Shown: piece after piece, positions 1 through 13,700 of the stretch | Numbering within the stretch: position 1 is the first letter of the stretch | Layout: each line of letters opens with the position of its first letter | Made by a program: the position numbers and the translations under genes | Notes under the pieces: generated by a model | What the model was told of the DNA's origin: nothing | Seen by the model: the letters and a program-made list of their open reading frames with translations, nothing else | The model's database searches: none | From: Pelecanus crispus | Lineage: Eukaryota > Chordata > Aves > Pelecaniformes > Pelecanidae | Length of the DNA stretch: 64,000 bases | NCBI RefSeq assembly: GCF_030463565.1 | Contig: NC_134652.1 | Location: forward strand, 16,841,397-16,905,396 | Direction of reading: 5' to 3'

Positions 1-65
1 CCCACCAGCTGCGGCACCAGGGAAGGAGCACCTGTGTGCAAGCCGCTGTCCCTTGCCGTCCCCAG

Positions 66-817
66 CTCGGTTGCGTTGGCCCTGGGTGCCCTCACAGTAT
101 GGCACGCTGCCCTCATCACCCGTGGGGAAACCAGCATCGAGCGGCACATCAACAAGAAGGAGAGGCAGAGACTGCAGAAGAAAGGCAAGGTGAGCGCAGC
201 CCGCAGAGCGGGAGGGCTGGCCAGGGCAGAGCCAGACGTGATGTGTGTCTCCCTGGCCTGCAGGTCTTCAGGAACCCCTACAGTTATGGCAGCTGGGATA
301 ACTGGAAGGTGTTCCTGGGCGTGGACGTGCCAAGGTAAAGCGCCTGCCCGGGAAGGTGGTGGCTCAGCCGCGTGTGGGGGTGCTGGGGCTCTCCTTGGGC
401 AGCTGGGGCAGAGCAGGACAGCAAGCATCCCCTGCTGCGCACGGCTCTGGGCTTTGCGAGGCACAGAGGACCCGGGCATCAGCTGCGTTGTGGCTCCTCA
501 GCCCTGCCTGGTGGCAAGCTCCCGCCCACCGAGCACCCCTCCTCTGCCAAGAGCGAGCTGGCTGAGGAGCTCGGCCATCACAGCAGCTCAGGGACACGGG
601 CTCGCACCCCTCGGTGGTGCCGACAGCCCTGGCTCAGCTCTGTAGAGCTGAGAAGCACCGAGACTTCAGATTTTTGCTACAGCCTCGCTCCTCTCCCCAC
701 AGGCACTGGCTCACCCGCGTCCTGCTGCCCTCTCCTCACCTGCCCCATGGGACGGGGCTGAGCTGGGACCTGCCTCCCTGCGTGACCGAGCAGCGCACGC
801 CACTCCTGGCCATCTGA
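66..817 (+). CDS. ZDHHC16: Palmitoyltransferase ZDHHC16, C-terminal part (partial; gene begins before the window)
   Basis: Three final coding exons are visible: 66-189, 264-334 and 703-817 (TGA at 815-817). They join in frame with AG acceptors and GT donors. The peptide starts inside the last membrane helix (SSVALALGALTVWHAALITRG), runs into the conserved ETSIERHINKKE segment, which fits the TTxE-type motif after TM4 of DHHC enzymes, then a basic LQKKGK stretch, NWKVFLGVD and a C-terminal tail with HWLTRVLLPS. This matches the C-terminus of vertebrate ZDHHC16, an ER/Golgi palmitoyltransferase. The catalytic DHHC-Cys domain lies upstream and is not seen here. The 3' end faces MMS19. Identification is firm from the conserved tail and from neighbouring MMS19. 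Confidence 0.95.
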
Positions 818-1183
818 GGCCCGGGTGCTGCAGACGTCCCTCCCCGCAGGCAGGGGAGCGCACAGGCGACCCGCTCTGCCACTGCGGATCCCTTTGGACC
901 AAGTACCGAGGCGGGTGCTGGCATGGATCGCTGACCAAAGCTGGAGCCATGGGAAACTGTTTGGACGGTGTTGGTGCTGGGACGCCGGCTCCTTGGGGGC
1001 TGCAGGCAGCCCCAGGGGAAAGGTGGCAGAGCTGCTGCTCCCCGCTCTAGCTGAAGGTGCTGCCCTCGCCAGCACAGGCACGGCCCAGCACGCAGCCCAG
1101 CTCAGCTCTCGGGCAGGGCTGGGTGCAGAGGATGGCACACCTGTCCCCCACACACTCCCCAGAGAGCCTTTTTAAGACCATCC

Positions 1184-1189
1184 AATAAA
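1184..1189 (+). terminator. ZDHHC16 polyadenylation signal AATAAA
   Basis: AATAAA lies about 370 bp after the ZDHHC16 stop and is followed at once by a run of about 14 T. The 3'UTR is 818 to about 1205. Confidence 0.8.
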
Positions 1190-1384
1190 TTTTTTTTTTT
1201 TTTTAAGGAAGCCTGGCTCTTTTCCCTGGTGGGGGGGGCACAGACTTCCCATGATTCCCCAAGGTGGAAGGAGGCATAAGGGCCTGTAACCAGCAGCACC
1301 TTTAGCTACTCAACATACAGAAGGGCACTGGGGTCCCAGCGTGGGCTGCACAGAGACCCCCGCAGCATTACCAAAACAGATATA

Positions 1385-1390
1385 TTTATT
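1385..1390 (-). terminator. MMS19 polyadenylation signal AATAAA
   Basis: TTTATT on the plus strand reads AATAAA on the minus strand, about 320 bp past the MMS19 stop. Transcription of MMS19 and ZDHHC16 therefore ends about 150-200 bp apart on opposite strands. Confidence 0.75.
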
Positions 1391-1708
1391 CCTCTGGCGC
1401 ACGGGTTGCCACACACTGTACACGTGTGCACTGGCCTGCCCTCTCCACCCACAGGTGGCGAGCCTGTCCGTCACTGTCCCTGAACGCAGCAGAGGCTGGG
1501 CAAGCCAGGAGGGGCACAGCTCCTTCCCTCCGGCGGGTGCCGGGAAGGTGCCGCAGCGAGGGGTGCTGTCTGCCAGCCCCCATGCTCCAGCCCCAGCACT
1601 CGGGGCAGTCCTGGGCTCCGAGGGTCTGTGGCATCAGCTGGATGGCTTGGTGGGTTAGTGGGGGCCCGGTCAGATTGTCGGTCAGCACAGGGAGGGGACG
1701 CAGGGCGC

Positions 1709-4700
1709 TCACCTGCCCGGGCTCCCCAGCAGGAACCTGTGGGGACAGAGATGGTGCCATCAGCCGCGTCCCCAACACGCCAGCACCCCAGCAGCTCCGG
1801 TCACACGGGCTCACCATTCCCCCCGTGCTGCCACCGCCTCCTTCCGCACCAGCCTCTTCTTGTCATCCAAAGGCTTGGCCAGCGCCCGGATAACTCGGGC
1901 CTTGTATGGGAGCAGCTGTAGGACAGAAAGGGCTCTTAGTGAGAGCACCAGGTGTTAGCTGCCCCCCAGGAGGTTTGGGACCCCCTCTCCGTGCAGGAGC
2001 AGGCAGCAGGCCGCTGCAGGAGCACCTACCACTGTTGTGGGCAGGCTGGTAAGCGCGTAGGCACAGCGCAGGGCGGCGATGCGGACAGCCTGGAACAGAC
2101 AGACAGGGTGAGGGCAGCGGAAGGGGCAGGGGCGGAGGAGAGGGGCATGGGGGGGAAGGAGGGGGCACACGCACCATGGTGGGGCTGGAGGCGAGGCTGA
2201 GGAACTTGGTGACCAGCGTGTCGACGTGCAGGCTCATGATCTGGGGAGCTTCGAGCAGCAGCGGCTGGAGGCAGCTCAGCGTGGAGAGCTGCACCACGCG
2301 GTCCGAGCAGGACAAAGCCTCAAGCAGGAGGGAAAGCAGCTGCGGGTGGGGAGGACACAGGAGACGTGAGTAACTCCCGGCTGTGCGCTCCACGCTGCCA
2401 CAGTCCCCCCCGCTGAGGTTGGCGCTCACCGTGGGCAGCTCCGTCACCAGCACAGGCTTGGGGAGGTGGTTGAGCACATGGGACAGGCCCTTCAGGTAAT
2501 TGGCCTTCACGTCTGTGGAGAGCAGAGATGGTTACAGGCAGCCAGGGGAAGGAGGGGACGCCGGCTCAGGTCCCCTGGGTAAGGGCTCACGGGGTGGCTG
2601 CTCACCGGGGCCAGCCCCGTGGAAGCCCTGCACCAGCTTGGGGACGTTGTCGGTGAAGAAGCGCTGTCGGAACATGATGCGCACGTCGGCATGGCAGCCC
2701 TTGTGCAGCACGTCTGGGGATTCGGCCATGAGCAGGGAGAAGCCGTCGGCCGCGGCGGGGCCCAGCTCCGCGTCGCCCAGCAGGCCCAGCAGCTGCGAGG
2801 AAGACAGCCCTGAGACAGGGCGCCCTGCTGCTGGGGGTTGCAGCTGGCCGTGGGGGAGGGGGCAGGCTCCCCATACATCACCCAGCCCCACCACTGCCTA
2901 CCTTGTCCGTCAGGTGGGAGCTCAGGGGGTGGTAGCGCAGCACCAGGGCTTTGGTCACCTGTGCAGGCAGAGCAGAGTCAGCGCCGGGCCAGCCCCCGGC
3001 TCTCCCCACTCCCGCATCCAAGGCAGGCCTTACCCAGAGCAGCAGGGTGAGCGCCTGTGTTCGGCGGGGCCCCTCCGCGAGGCCGGGCTCCATCCTGTTC
3101 ACTGCAAGCTGCAGGATCTCATCCAGCTGCTGCCCTGGGGACACAGAAGCGACAGGCTGAGCCACTCCCCCACCAGCAGTGGGCAGAGACCCACGGCGTC
3201 CTGCCCAGCCCCCCTACCCGCTGGGTGCTTGTTCACCAGACCCGCGAAGCACTTGGCAGCTGTGGTGGCCGTGAAGGGGCAGTTGCAGGAGCAGCTCAGT
3301 GCCAGCAGCTCCCGGAGCAGCCGTTCCTGCTGAGGAATTGCCACCTGGAAGAGACACGGAGCATGTTACAGCCCAGGGCTGCAGCTGCTCCCTTCTGCCC
3401 ATGGAGCTCGCTGTGGACCTGGGCAGGAGGGCGATCAGTCAGGGCCCCTTCTCCACCCTGCTCCCCACCAACTTACGTTGCGGGGCAAGGAGCAGACGAA
3501 GGCCATGAGGAGGATGACCAGGCGTCTCTGTGCCTCCAAGCACTCCCCATCCTGTGGGGGAAGAACAGTGCCCATGTCATCACAGTCCTTGCTGCCAGCC
3601 TGTGCTGACATCCTCATTCCCTGCCCCTGTTCCAGCACCCCAGCCCCAAGCACCCAACACACCTCGAAGGGCTGGAAGGAGCAGGGAAAACTGTTCTGGG
3701 GCAGGAAGGCGACCTCTCCGTCCAGGAAGAGGGGCACCACGTGAGACACGCTCTGGGCAGCCAGCCTAGGAGAAAGGAGACGTCGCAATGTGCTGCTCCG
3801 GGAGGGTCATGGGAGAGCTCCTGGTCACCTCACAGCAGGTGCAGGATCTCCCTGTACAGACAGCAGCGGGGGGGCACAGCTGCCCCTCCCCACGATGGAG
3901 TGCCTGGTGTCCCGCCCCAGCATCACTCACTCAGGGCTCAGGTGAGTGGTGGCAGCGCTGATGACTGGGACCATGGCAGCCAGCACCTCTTCCTCCAGCA
4001 GAGCCTTGCCCAGCAGCGGGTTGGTGCTCTCTGCAGGCAGCGGGAGGAAAGGGACACGCTGGAGCCCGCTGCCCAGAGGGAGGAGGCAGGCACAGCCCCC
4101 AGACCCACACCTGCCGTGGGGCAGGGCTGCTCTGCCTCTGGCAGCAGGGCCCGCAGTGCCCGCGGGTGCCGGAGGGCGGCAGCAGCAGCGCGGGCTGCAG
4201 GACCAGGGACCCCAGAGAGCCCGGGGAGCTGCCCGCTCTCCCCTCTCCCGCTCCAGCCCCGCACCTACCCTGCATGGCAGCCTGCACAGCCATGGCCAGC
4301 AGGCAGGGCACCACTGTCTGGTGGTAGTACCAGCAGCCCTCCGCGTCCTTCTGGCACTGCAGGGCCACACGGTGCAGGCTCTGGCACACAGAGACCACCT
4401 CCTGGGCATTCCCGGCCTCGCTCCCTGCGGGACACAGTCATGGTCACATCAAACAGCTGCAGCATCCACCCCGCTGATCTTTGCGGGATCCCGGTGCAAT
4501 GTAGCCCCCACTATTCCCCCTCCACCGGTGGGATTCACAGCCCAGCCCTGGGCTCCTCGCCCCACTGCCATCTCTGCTCTCTCCCAGCCATCCCTGGTAA
4601 CGGAGGCAGCTCCTGCCCAGATGCGCTCCGTGGAGCTGCCTGTCGTGGGCTGCGTTACCTTTCTGCACCTTCCGGAGATGCTGCAGCAGGACAGGGATGG

Positions 4701-7700
4701 TCTCCCTCACAATGCTGGTGTGGATTGACACGGCTGCCAGGGCCTGCAGGCAGCGCTGCCGCAGGGAGCAGTGGTCACGGGAGCTCTCCTCCTCCCACCC
4801 TGAAGAGGAAACTCACCTCAGAGGGGCACTGGGGTGACTCTGGGCACCCCTCACCCAAGGGCATTCAGGGCCCAGACCCTGCCAGGGTGGATGGGGTGAA
4901 GCAGCACAGCCGAACTAGCCCATGCCAGGCCCCAGGCACTCTGCCTGCTCTGCGGCTGGGCAGCTCCTCACTGCAGGGGTGATCCCGGAGGCGCAGGCTG
5001 GCTGCCAGCACCAGGCACGGCCTTCCCTGGGCCAGCACCACAGCGCCTGTGCTGGGAATCCCCAAAGGAAAGCCACCAACCTACACCATATGGCACAACT
5101 CTGCTGCCTGGTAGGGACCAAACAGGGATGGCACAGGCTTCACCCCAAAACCAGACATCGCTCCCTTCCCAAGGCCACCAGCCCTACCTGACTGCAGCTC
5201 CTCTTCAAGCCTGGGTACCATGCGTCCAGAGAAAACCTTTGGGTAGATGGGGGCCAGAGATCCGGCTGCCTCCATTGCTGCTTCGCTGCCAGGGGGGAAG
5301 AGAGCAGGAGGGGTGATGTGAGCACTGCAAACCCTGGGCTGGTTGTACACCAGCTGCAAAGATCTGGGCCAGAAGATGCCTCCAGAAACCCACTTCTCAG
5401 CAATCTGCCTTTTTAACCCTACTGGCTCCCTGCTTTGACAGGCCCAGACTTTCTAATCTCCAACCCAGAAATCTCCTGGTTTATCCTTTTGCTCTTACAC
5501 CCACATGGTCTTTTAGTTCAGACAGTTCCTGTGCCTTCCCCCAGACTACAGCCCCTCTCTGCAGCAAATCCAGGCTTTGTTCCTCTCCCCAGAGCGTGGG
5601 TGACTGCAGCAGCACCAGCTCACCTGCTCTGGGAATCCTCCTCATGCAGAGCGAGACGGATGAGGTGATCCACAACCAGCTCCAGGTCAGAGGGAGACAG
5701 GAAGCCTGCAACAAGAGCCGTAGAGGAATCCTGCCCTCAGCCAAAGCCAAAGATGCCAGTGTTCTGGCCAGCACCCTTCCCCCTCGTCCAGGCTAGCAGC
5801 AACACAGCAGCGCACCAAACACCAGAGATGCAAGGTGCCCAGCACAAATAGGCAAGAGAGAGACCAAGAGTCCCTGGAGCTCGTGGCCGGGGTACGAAGT
5901 GCTGCCACTGCTCCTGTGCACCGACAGGCAGCACAGGCAGCAGGCAAGGACGTCCCAGCAGCCATGTGGCACTGTGTCTCCCAGAACAGGGTGACACCTC
6001 CCTCTGCGTCCCCAAGGGAAATGAGGCACCAACCTTGCAGGGACCCCAGGACAGTCAATGTCCTGATCCCGACCAGCTGCAGCTGCACACTGGGATCTGT
6101 CAGTGCTGAGAACACCACAGAGCAAACCGGGGCTCGGAGCGACAGCAGAGTGCTCTCATCTGGAGAGAGAGGCATAGAATCATTGTCTGTGTGTGGCTGT
6201 CACCACACAGCCACCGCCACAGCACCTGACAGACCCTTTCGGGGGCCCTGCCGGTTGACACCCAACCATGCAGGGTCCCTGGGACATGGCAGGGGGTTGT
6301 ACATGCAGCTGCCCAGGTCAGTGAGCTTTCCTTCTCTGTCAGCATACGGGAAGGTGAGGTCAGAGTCAGCAGCTCCCCGGGACATGGTGCCTCCAGAGGG
6401 ACCAGCCAGCCTCACCTTCTTCCACATGTCCCCACTTCTGCTGCAGCTCCAGGAAGCCCAGCAGCATTTCCAAGATTGTCCTCCTCTGGCTGCTCTGCAG
6501 GGACACAAAGGCATAACCCAGATCACCGTCACTGCTGGGACACAGCTACGCCTTAGCCCAGCGCTGCGAGGCCAGAGGGTGCCCACAGGGTCCTCACCCG
6601 CAGCCAGGGAAGGACACCCACTTTGACACCCTGCTCCCACCAAGCCCTGCAGAGCCAGCGGGTGCACTCAGCCCTGCTGCCTCTGACCGCAGCGCCTGGG
6701 GTGCCCCTCACCTGCGGGTGCTTGGTGTACTGCTCCAGCAGCAGGGGCAGGACACTGCGGGTGACACGGTGGTAGGCACGGAGGGAGGCACCCGCTGCTG
6801 CCTGCAGGAGTTTGGCACTTGGCCACACCAGCTTCATGTCGGGCTCGCACAGATGGTGCCTGCAATCTGAGATAGGCTGGGTGTCAGCTGCACGGGCAGA
6901 GCTCCTCTGCCTCGCGTGCGGGGATGCAGCTGATATCTGGGCTGGGACATGCTGCTGGGGCACAGCTCTGAGCTGCCACACAGCCTCCCTAAAAGAGCTG
7001 CTTCACTCAGCTCCAAGAGCACGGCACAGCCTTGGACGCCTCAATCCCAGCAGAGAGGAAAGCAACTCAGTCCAACAGGCATTTCCTACTGTGCCCCCTT
7101 CTCCTCCCTTCCTGCAGCCAATTCCCTTGGAGAAACCAACAGTGGCTGTGAGAGCTGGAAAGAGAAGAGGCTTCAAAGAGAACAGGAGGGCAGATCTCTA
7201 GCTAGGAGGATGTTTGCAGGCCTGGCTGCTCGAGGTAGGGTAGGTGTCTCTGCTAGCTACCTTGCAGGATGCTGCTGAGGAAGGAATCCAACAGGTCCTC
7301 GGTGTCAGAGCTGAGCACGGAGCGGGAGAGGCAGGCAGAGAGGGCGTGCAGCGCGGCCAGGCACTCTGCCTCAACCTTCTCGCTTGCTGTCTGGAACACC
7401 TGCAGGAGAGGCCGTAGGATGAGCTTAGCTCTGTGCTGACCTCAACCACAGGCTTCATGCTTTCCAACGCGAGCTGAAGGGCTCAGGCTCCCGCCTCGCT
7501 TCCCACGTGCTTCAAACATGCAGTGTGGCACATCCAAGCCCCAGGGACATGCTGACAGGGCTGGCCTGTCCCCCCACTTTCCAGCTGGGGCTGTCCAAGG
7601 TGGGGTCCGCCTGGTCTGGCTGTGAACTCCTGCTCAGCAGGAGCCCAACTCTGGTGGAGCATTTGTAAGGGGCCCTGTGGTACTCACCTCCCTGCGCAGG

Positions 7701-10700
7701 GACGACCAGAGGCTGGGGAGGAATTCCTGCAGCTCCTTCTGCCCATAGATGGCACAGCAAGCAGTCTGCAAGAGGAAGCCAGGAGAAAGCATGAGAAGCC
7801 AGTACCAGGAGGACACAGAGCAGGGACACTTGCCCATCCTGGCAGGCTCATGCTGAACTGCATGAACCACTGAAGGGAGAAAAAAAGAGGAAAGAGCGAT
7901 GCAGGCCAAACTAGAACCCTGGAAATTGTGGCTCTGTAAGGGAGAGGCTCTGGCTGGCAGGAAGAAGGGCTCAGAGGTGGCTGGCTGCTGCTGCCACAGG
8001 CCAGCTGTGGGCTGAAGGGAGTAGGGGATCCCTCCTTACCAGAGTCTGCAGGGAGTCAAGCTTGGCACTTTGCAGGTCTGAGTCCATCTTCTCAATGAGC
8101 AGAGGGAGCAGGAACTGCAGAGAGAGGCACTTAGACTCAGACCACCTTTGCACCACCTTGTCTGTGGCCCTGCAGGGCTGCAAGCTCAGCCTCTGTCAGG
8201 AGAGCAGAGGCGGAGGGACACCTGCAACAGAGAGCCCCTTCCCAGGGTGTCAGCATCAGCACCCTCCCAATGCCCAGCCCCAGCAGGAGACAGGGCTGCC
8301 CTAGTGCAGGCTCCTGGTCCCAGTTGTTCCCATCCCACAGAGCCACAGCGGGAGCTGCAGCGCTATGAAATGCAGCTTGTGCTCAGGGAACAGTGGGGTG
8401 CTCAAGAACCCCCTAGGAGTTTATTACCTCAGCAAATTGGGGTGTGGAGGCCAGTACGGCCCGGAGGCTCAGGATCAGGTCTTCTCTCTGGATACCGTGA
8501 GGGTCATTGGGGGGCTGGAAGGGAAGCACAGAGAGCAGGTCAGTGGTCAGGAAGCCTCTCAAACCAGCCATCAGCCAAGACTGTATCATCTCATCCCCAG
8601 CAAGGCAGGAGTAATGCCAGTCACTGCAGCCAGCCTGGCACCAGCCTGGGTAGCACAGCTCGCAGCTTAACACTGCCCAGCCAAGACTCTTGTGCACCCT
8701 CTCCTCCCATCCCCTGGAGGGGACATGACCCCCTGAGAAAACACCAGAAGGAACAGTCAGTGGCACGGAGCAGACTCACTCACTGGAGTAAAATCAATGG
8801 GGAAATAGCAGGACGTCACTTCAAAAAGCTCCTCCACAAAGGGACCTGCAAGCAGAGGAGAGAGGGAGTGAGCAGAGATGCTAGGCAAAAGAGGCACAGC
8901 AGCCATGCCTAGCACCCATAACAGGCTGGCTCTGCAGCTCCCAAAGCATGTCAGGGACAGCCTCAGCCCTGGTCAGACCCAAGGGCCATCCCTCCAACAG
9001 CTCAAAGAAAAGCAACATGTTCCCCGATCAGCTCCACACAGCAGGCACAAGCTCACCCAGGGCGTAGTTCTTGGTAATGAGATCATGCACGATCTGGAAG
9101 GCCACCAGCAGGTTGCGGGGATCCTTCTCCCCGTCCATCACCTGGATAAAGCCGAAGGTGAAGTCAGCACCCAGGCCCTTCAGCTCTGCAGAAAGAAGGA
9201 GGGTGAGCAGGTGCAGGACGCCAGACCTCACCAACATGGCATGAAAACAGCCCAGCCTCTCCAGCCCTTCCAGCTCTCCCCAGGCAGAGCCACAGAGCCC
9301 TCAGAGAAAGCAAAAGCGAGCTATCTTCCCAGCCTGGACAACCCCAGAGTGGTTCTGGCATCTGCTCCCTCACCTTCCTCCCTGGTGCCCATGAAGTTGG
9401 TGATGATGCTGTAGACTGTGTGGCGGTCCAGCTGCAGCAGGGACTGGAGGGAGGAGCAGAGCAATCAAAACAAGCCTCCGCACAGGGCAGCACTGCCACC
9501 CACCACCCAAGGACAGCACATGCTCTTCAGAAGAGGGCAGGACCCCCAGCAGCTCAGTTGCCACTTCCTGGCATGCAGATCCCATTTACCACATGCAGCG
9601 TGCACATGCCTATGCAATGGCACCTGAACAGTGTCCATCACTGCTTGAATGCACCATCACAGTAACAGCAGGGCCACACATGCTGCCCAAGGCCCGGCCA
9701 GCATAAACAATCTTAAATTGGAGGAGAATTTGAGGGCTGGGGGCACTTAAACACAGCCTGGAGAACAGAGCAAAGGAAATAACTCCTTCAGGGCTGAGAG
9801 AAGAGAGGACAAGGTCCAAACAGGCACCTCAGCTGTTGTCTGCCTCTCGCTCTGCAATAAGACACGCTGTCTCTAAGCTCCACAGGAGCACTGCACTGCT
9901 GCTGAAGGATGTGCTACACTGCACTGCTACTGAATGCACTCAGTCCTCAGGGCAGGCAGGCCATCCCCAGACACCCAGTGAGCGGGGATGGGAGGATGGG
10001 AAATCACATTGCTCACCTGCACGTGTACCTCCTGGAAGATAGCTTTGAGCACAGAAACCGCTAGCCCCGGGGACAGCACCTCACACATGCTCTGGGGACA
10101 GGAAAAGAGAAAAGCAAGAAGAGCAAATCATGATGGCAGACATAAAACAGAGCTCCTGCTTCTGTACAGCAGCCACCCACACAATCCTCTCCTACCCTGG
10201 GGAGAGCTCACCACCCCACAGGACAGGACACCTATCACCTATGCTGCTCCCCAGGCTGGCCAGGGAATCCTTGCCCCAGTACCAGCATGGGGCAGGAAAT
10301 CAAAGCAGTCTCCTCTCCCCTGCCCCTCTGCAAGGGGCACAGCAGGGGCATTGAGGAGACAGGGCAATGCCACTGGGCAGGAGCTGACAGCCCAGCCGGG
10401 CCCTGCTTGACAGGCTGCTCCAACCTGTACCCAGGTGTTGCACCTCCCTGCCACCAGAGCAGATCCCAGCGCTGTGGGCTGGGGGGCGTGAGCTCACCAG
10501 CGCTCGGAGTCCCTGGAGCACCGAGGGGATCACGAGGTGATGATCTTGCAGCCGATTCTCATAGAACAGGACCAGATGCAGCACTATCAGAAACATACAC
10601 CAACATGCGTTAGTCCCGGGAAACGCAGCTGCCGGGTGCTGGCCCCAGCTCTGCCAAAAGCAGCTGCCAGACGAACAGCAACCATATCTTGCAGTGGTGA

Positions 10701-13700
10701 ATGGGACTAACTGCCACTGTTGGGTGCACCCACCTAGCTCCAACACCTTTGCCCTCCCCCTGTGAGCAGCCTGCATCTGACTGCAGTGGGGCAGCACCCA
10801 CCTCTGGCCACTGCAGAGGTGCTCAAGCTACGCAAGAGGCATTTGCCCTGGCCTGTCCAGACACGTGGGTGCAGACACCAGCAGTGAAGCAGCAGACGCC
10901 TGCTCAGCTGAGGCTGGAGGTTGTTGTGGGGTGGGGCGCAGAGCTGGAGCAGGAGCTCCGGCTTCCTCGCACTGGCTCCACAACACGTTCCCGGCCCCTG
11001 AGTCACGGGCCACGGGCGCCTGCACACCCGCCCTGGGGAGTGGCAGCAGGAAGCAGACTGGAAGAGCCGGCTAGCAGCATCCTGCGCCCACAGCTGCTGC
11101 AGAAACTCACCCCCCCAGGAGGCGGCCTGACGCAGCGCTTGAGAAATGAACTGCGTGAGGAGAGACAGGAAGGGAGACGGGGCCAGCTGGGGGTGTCACA
11201 GCAGCTGCCAGTGCCCTCCCGGGAAGCTGGCTCTGCCCACCCTCCTCCAGAGCTCCTGGTGACTTGGCTCTAACCCATCTCGCTCCCCTCACCCAGCTGC
11301 CCTGGCTCTGCCAGGCCTCCCCACTGAACCTCCCCACCCCCAGCCATCCCTCTGGAGCACCCCAGTCCCCATATCACAGTCATCACACCTGACTCCAGTT
11401 ACACCAGTAGCTAGTCTGTTCCTGCTCTCTCTGCACAGCTGCTCTTGGCCTTGCCTGGCACCAGTCTGAAACTTACAGAGAGCCTAATGCCAAGGACTAA
11501 GCACCTTTTACTTCCATCCTTCCCTTCTTCCACCTCACTTACTAGCTGGGCCCCCCTGCCTTGCCAGCCTGCTGGCACAGGTTCAGCTACCCATCAGCAA
11601 GGCCCCCAGTCTAAGTCAAAGTTTGGCAGCACTTACTGGCTTCCCCTGCTGCCAGCCAGTTGCTATGGGGCATTTAACACAGCCAAACCTTCTCCTTGCC
11701 TCCTCGAACGGGGCATCTTCCTCACCCCACTGCAGTCCTCCACTCCACTCTCACCCTTATGCTGATCTCCCCTCCTCCCCAGGCCCCAGGGTTCCCCCTG
11801 AGTTAACCTGGGCAGACCGCAGGGCTGCGGCATGACTTGCTTTGTGAAGGATGGCTTTCCTGCACTGAATCACCACTACAGGATTTTGACATGCAGATGT
11901 GTCCCCCAGGCGTCCCACGTGGCGCTGAGCATGCCTGGGTGTGCAACACCCACACACTGCCAGGGGCACCAGCTGCAGTGCCCAGGGCTTTGGCGTGTTC
12001 AGGGAGTGACCCAAATTGTGTGGTGAGGTTGGCAAAAAGGCTGCAGCGGGAGGCCCCGTGCCCTCTTTGGACTCCTGAGAGACATGTACAAAGTTGTCAC
12101 AGTGCTTTGATTTAATTTTGATTTAACCTCTTTGCCAACTGCAGGACAGACACTTCAGTGGCACAGGCTTTGCCCCCAGCCTGCCAGCAGCCACTCAAGG
12201 GCCCAGAGCAGCCCTTACCTTCCTTCTCCTGGAGCAGGGAGTAACACTGGAGCAGGACTTGTGACAGCAGCTGGATGCCTCGCCCTCGCAACCGAAGATC
12301 TGTGTTCTCCAGACAAGACCTAGCCCAAGTGGGGAGAAAGCCCAAGAGGCCTGTTGTGAGCAGGGACACCCAAGCAGGAAGCACATCCTGAGCAGACACA
12401 TTATAAAAACAAAGAGGTGCCGCTCTCTGGGCAGGGGGGCGGTGGCCCAGTCCTGCCTGACTTGCTGGCAGGGTAGGAGCAGACTCCTCTTCCCCTGACC
12501 ATGCTGCATGCATGCACCCAGCCCCAGAGCCACACAGCAATAAATCCAAGTTCTCAAGTCGGACCAAAGAAATTGCTCTTGCACCATGCTCTGCACCTGA
12601 AACTCAGGCTCCCAGGATCACAAGGGCCAAAAAAGGGGAAAGCCTCTTACGAGGCAAACCCAGCCCCCAGCACGGGAGAAACGAGCCTCCCCGAGTCCCA
12701 GACCATGACAGCTTGGAGACAGAAGCCAAAGCTGAGTGCCAGCCAACTCGTGACATGGTGATGTGCAGCTGTGTGCTCAGGCAGCTCCTGCTGGGGACAG
12801 TCCCAACCGAGAAGTGCCCTGCAGCTGGCTGCCTGCCACAACACCTCTCCTCAGTCCTGGGAGGACAAAGCACTGGTCAGGCCCCGTGCTGTGAGCAGAC
12901 AACATCCTTGCAGGCCTGTGCGCTGTGGTGTATCTACCAGCGCTGAAGCTAGCTCGTCCTGGGTGAGGATGCACACTTTTTCTTCTCACTGTCCCTCCTT
13001 GCGGGAATCTCCCCTGCAAGGCCCTTACACAATGTATAACATGTATAAGGCTTTTCTTACCCCAAGGCTTCCACAAGCTGCAGCACAGTCCAGCTTCCAT
13101 CTTTCACACCTGGAGAAAGGAGGTAAAGAGAGTGAACCAAAGAGACTCCCAGACCATCAGCCAGGCACAGCGCTGGAGACAGATGCTGGGAAGGGCCCCG
13201 GCACCGCAGTGGGAAAGGCTGGTGGGGTGCCAGCACCTTGCTAAGCACCAAAGAAGCCATGTGCACTCAGCTGGTGGAGCTGCTTCCAGCCCTGCCTGTG
13301 AACATGTCTGGGACTGAAAGCTGCCTCGACTGGATCAGAGCCGAGAGCAGGCAGCAAGGGGTGAACTTGCCTGCACTTTGCCTCTACCCTCTCCATGCAG
13401 CCTGGCTGCATCCGTGACCAACGCGTGGCTCCTGAGAGAGGCAGCCTTGCTGTGCTCCACTTCGCTGAGATGCCAAAAAACGCTTCTCTAATGTGAGCAA
13501 GCCAGGAGGAGACAGGACAGCCCCCCAGGTACTTCCTGAGGGAGAGCTAGCTGACCAAAGAGCCCAGACACTAGCGATCACCCAGCTTCCCACCTTGGCT
13601 CCACCACCTCCACGCTATGCTGAGCAAGACCTGCACAAACTCCCTCCAAGATGGAGGACAGGGAGAAAGGCAGCTTTGTGGTCAGAGGAAGATGAAGCAT

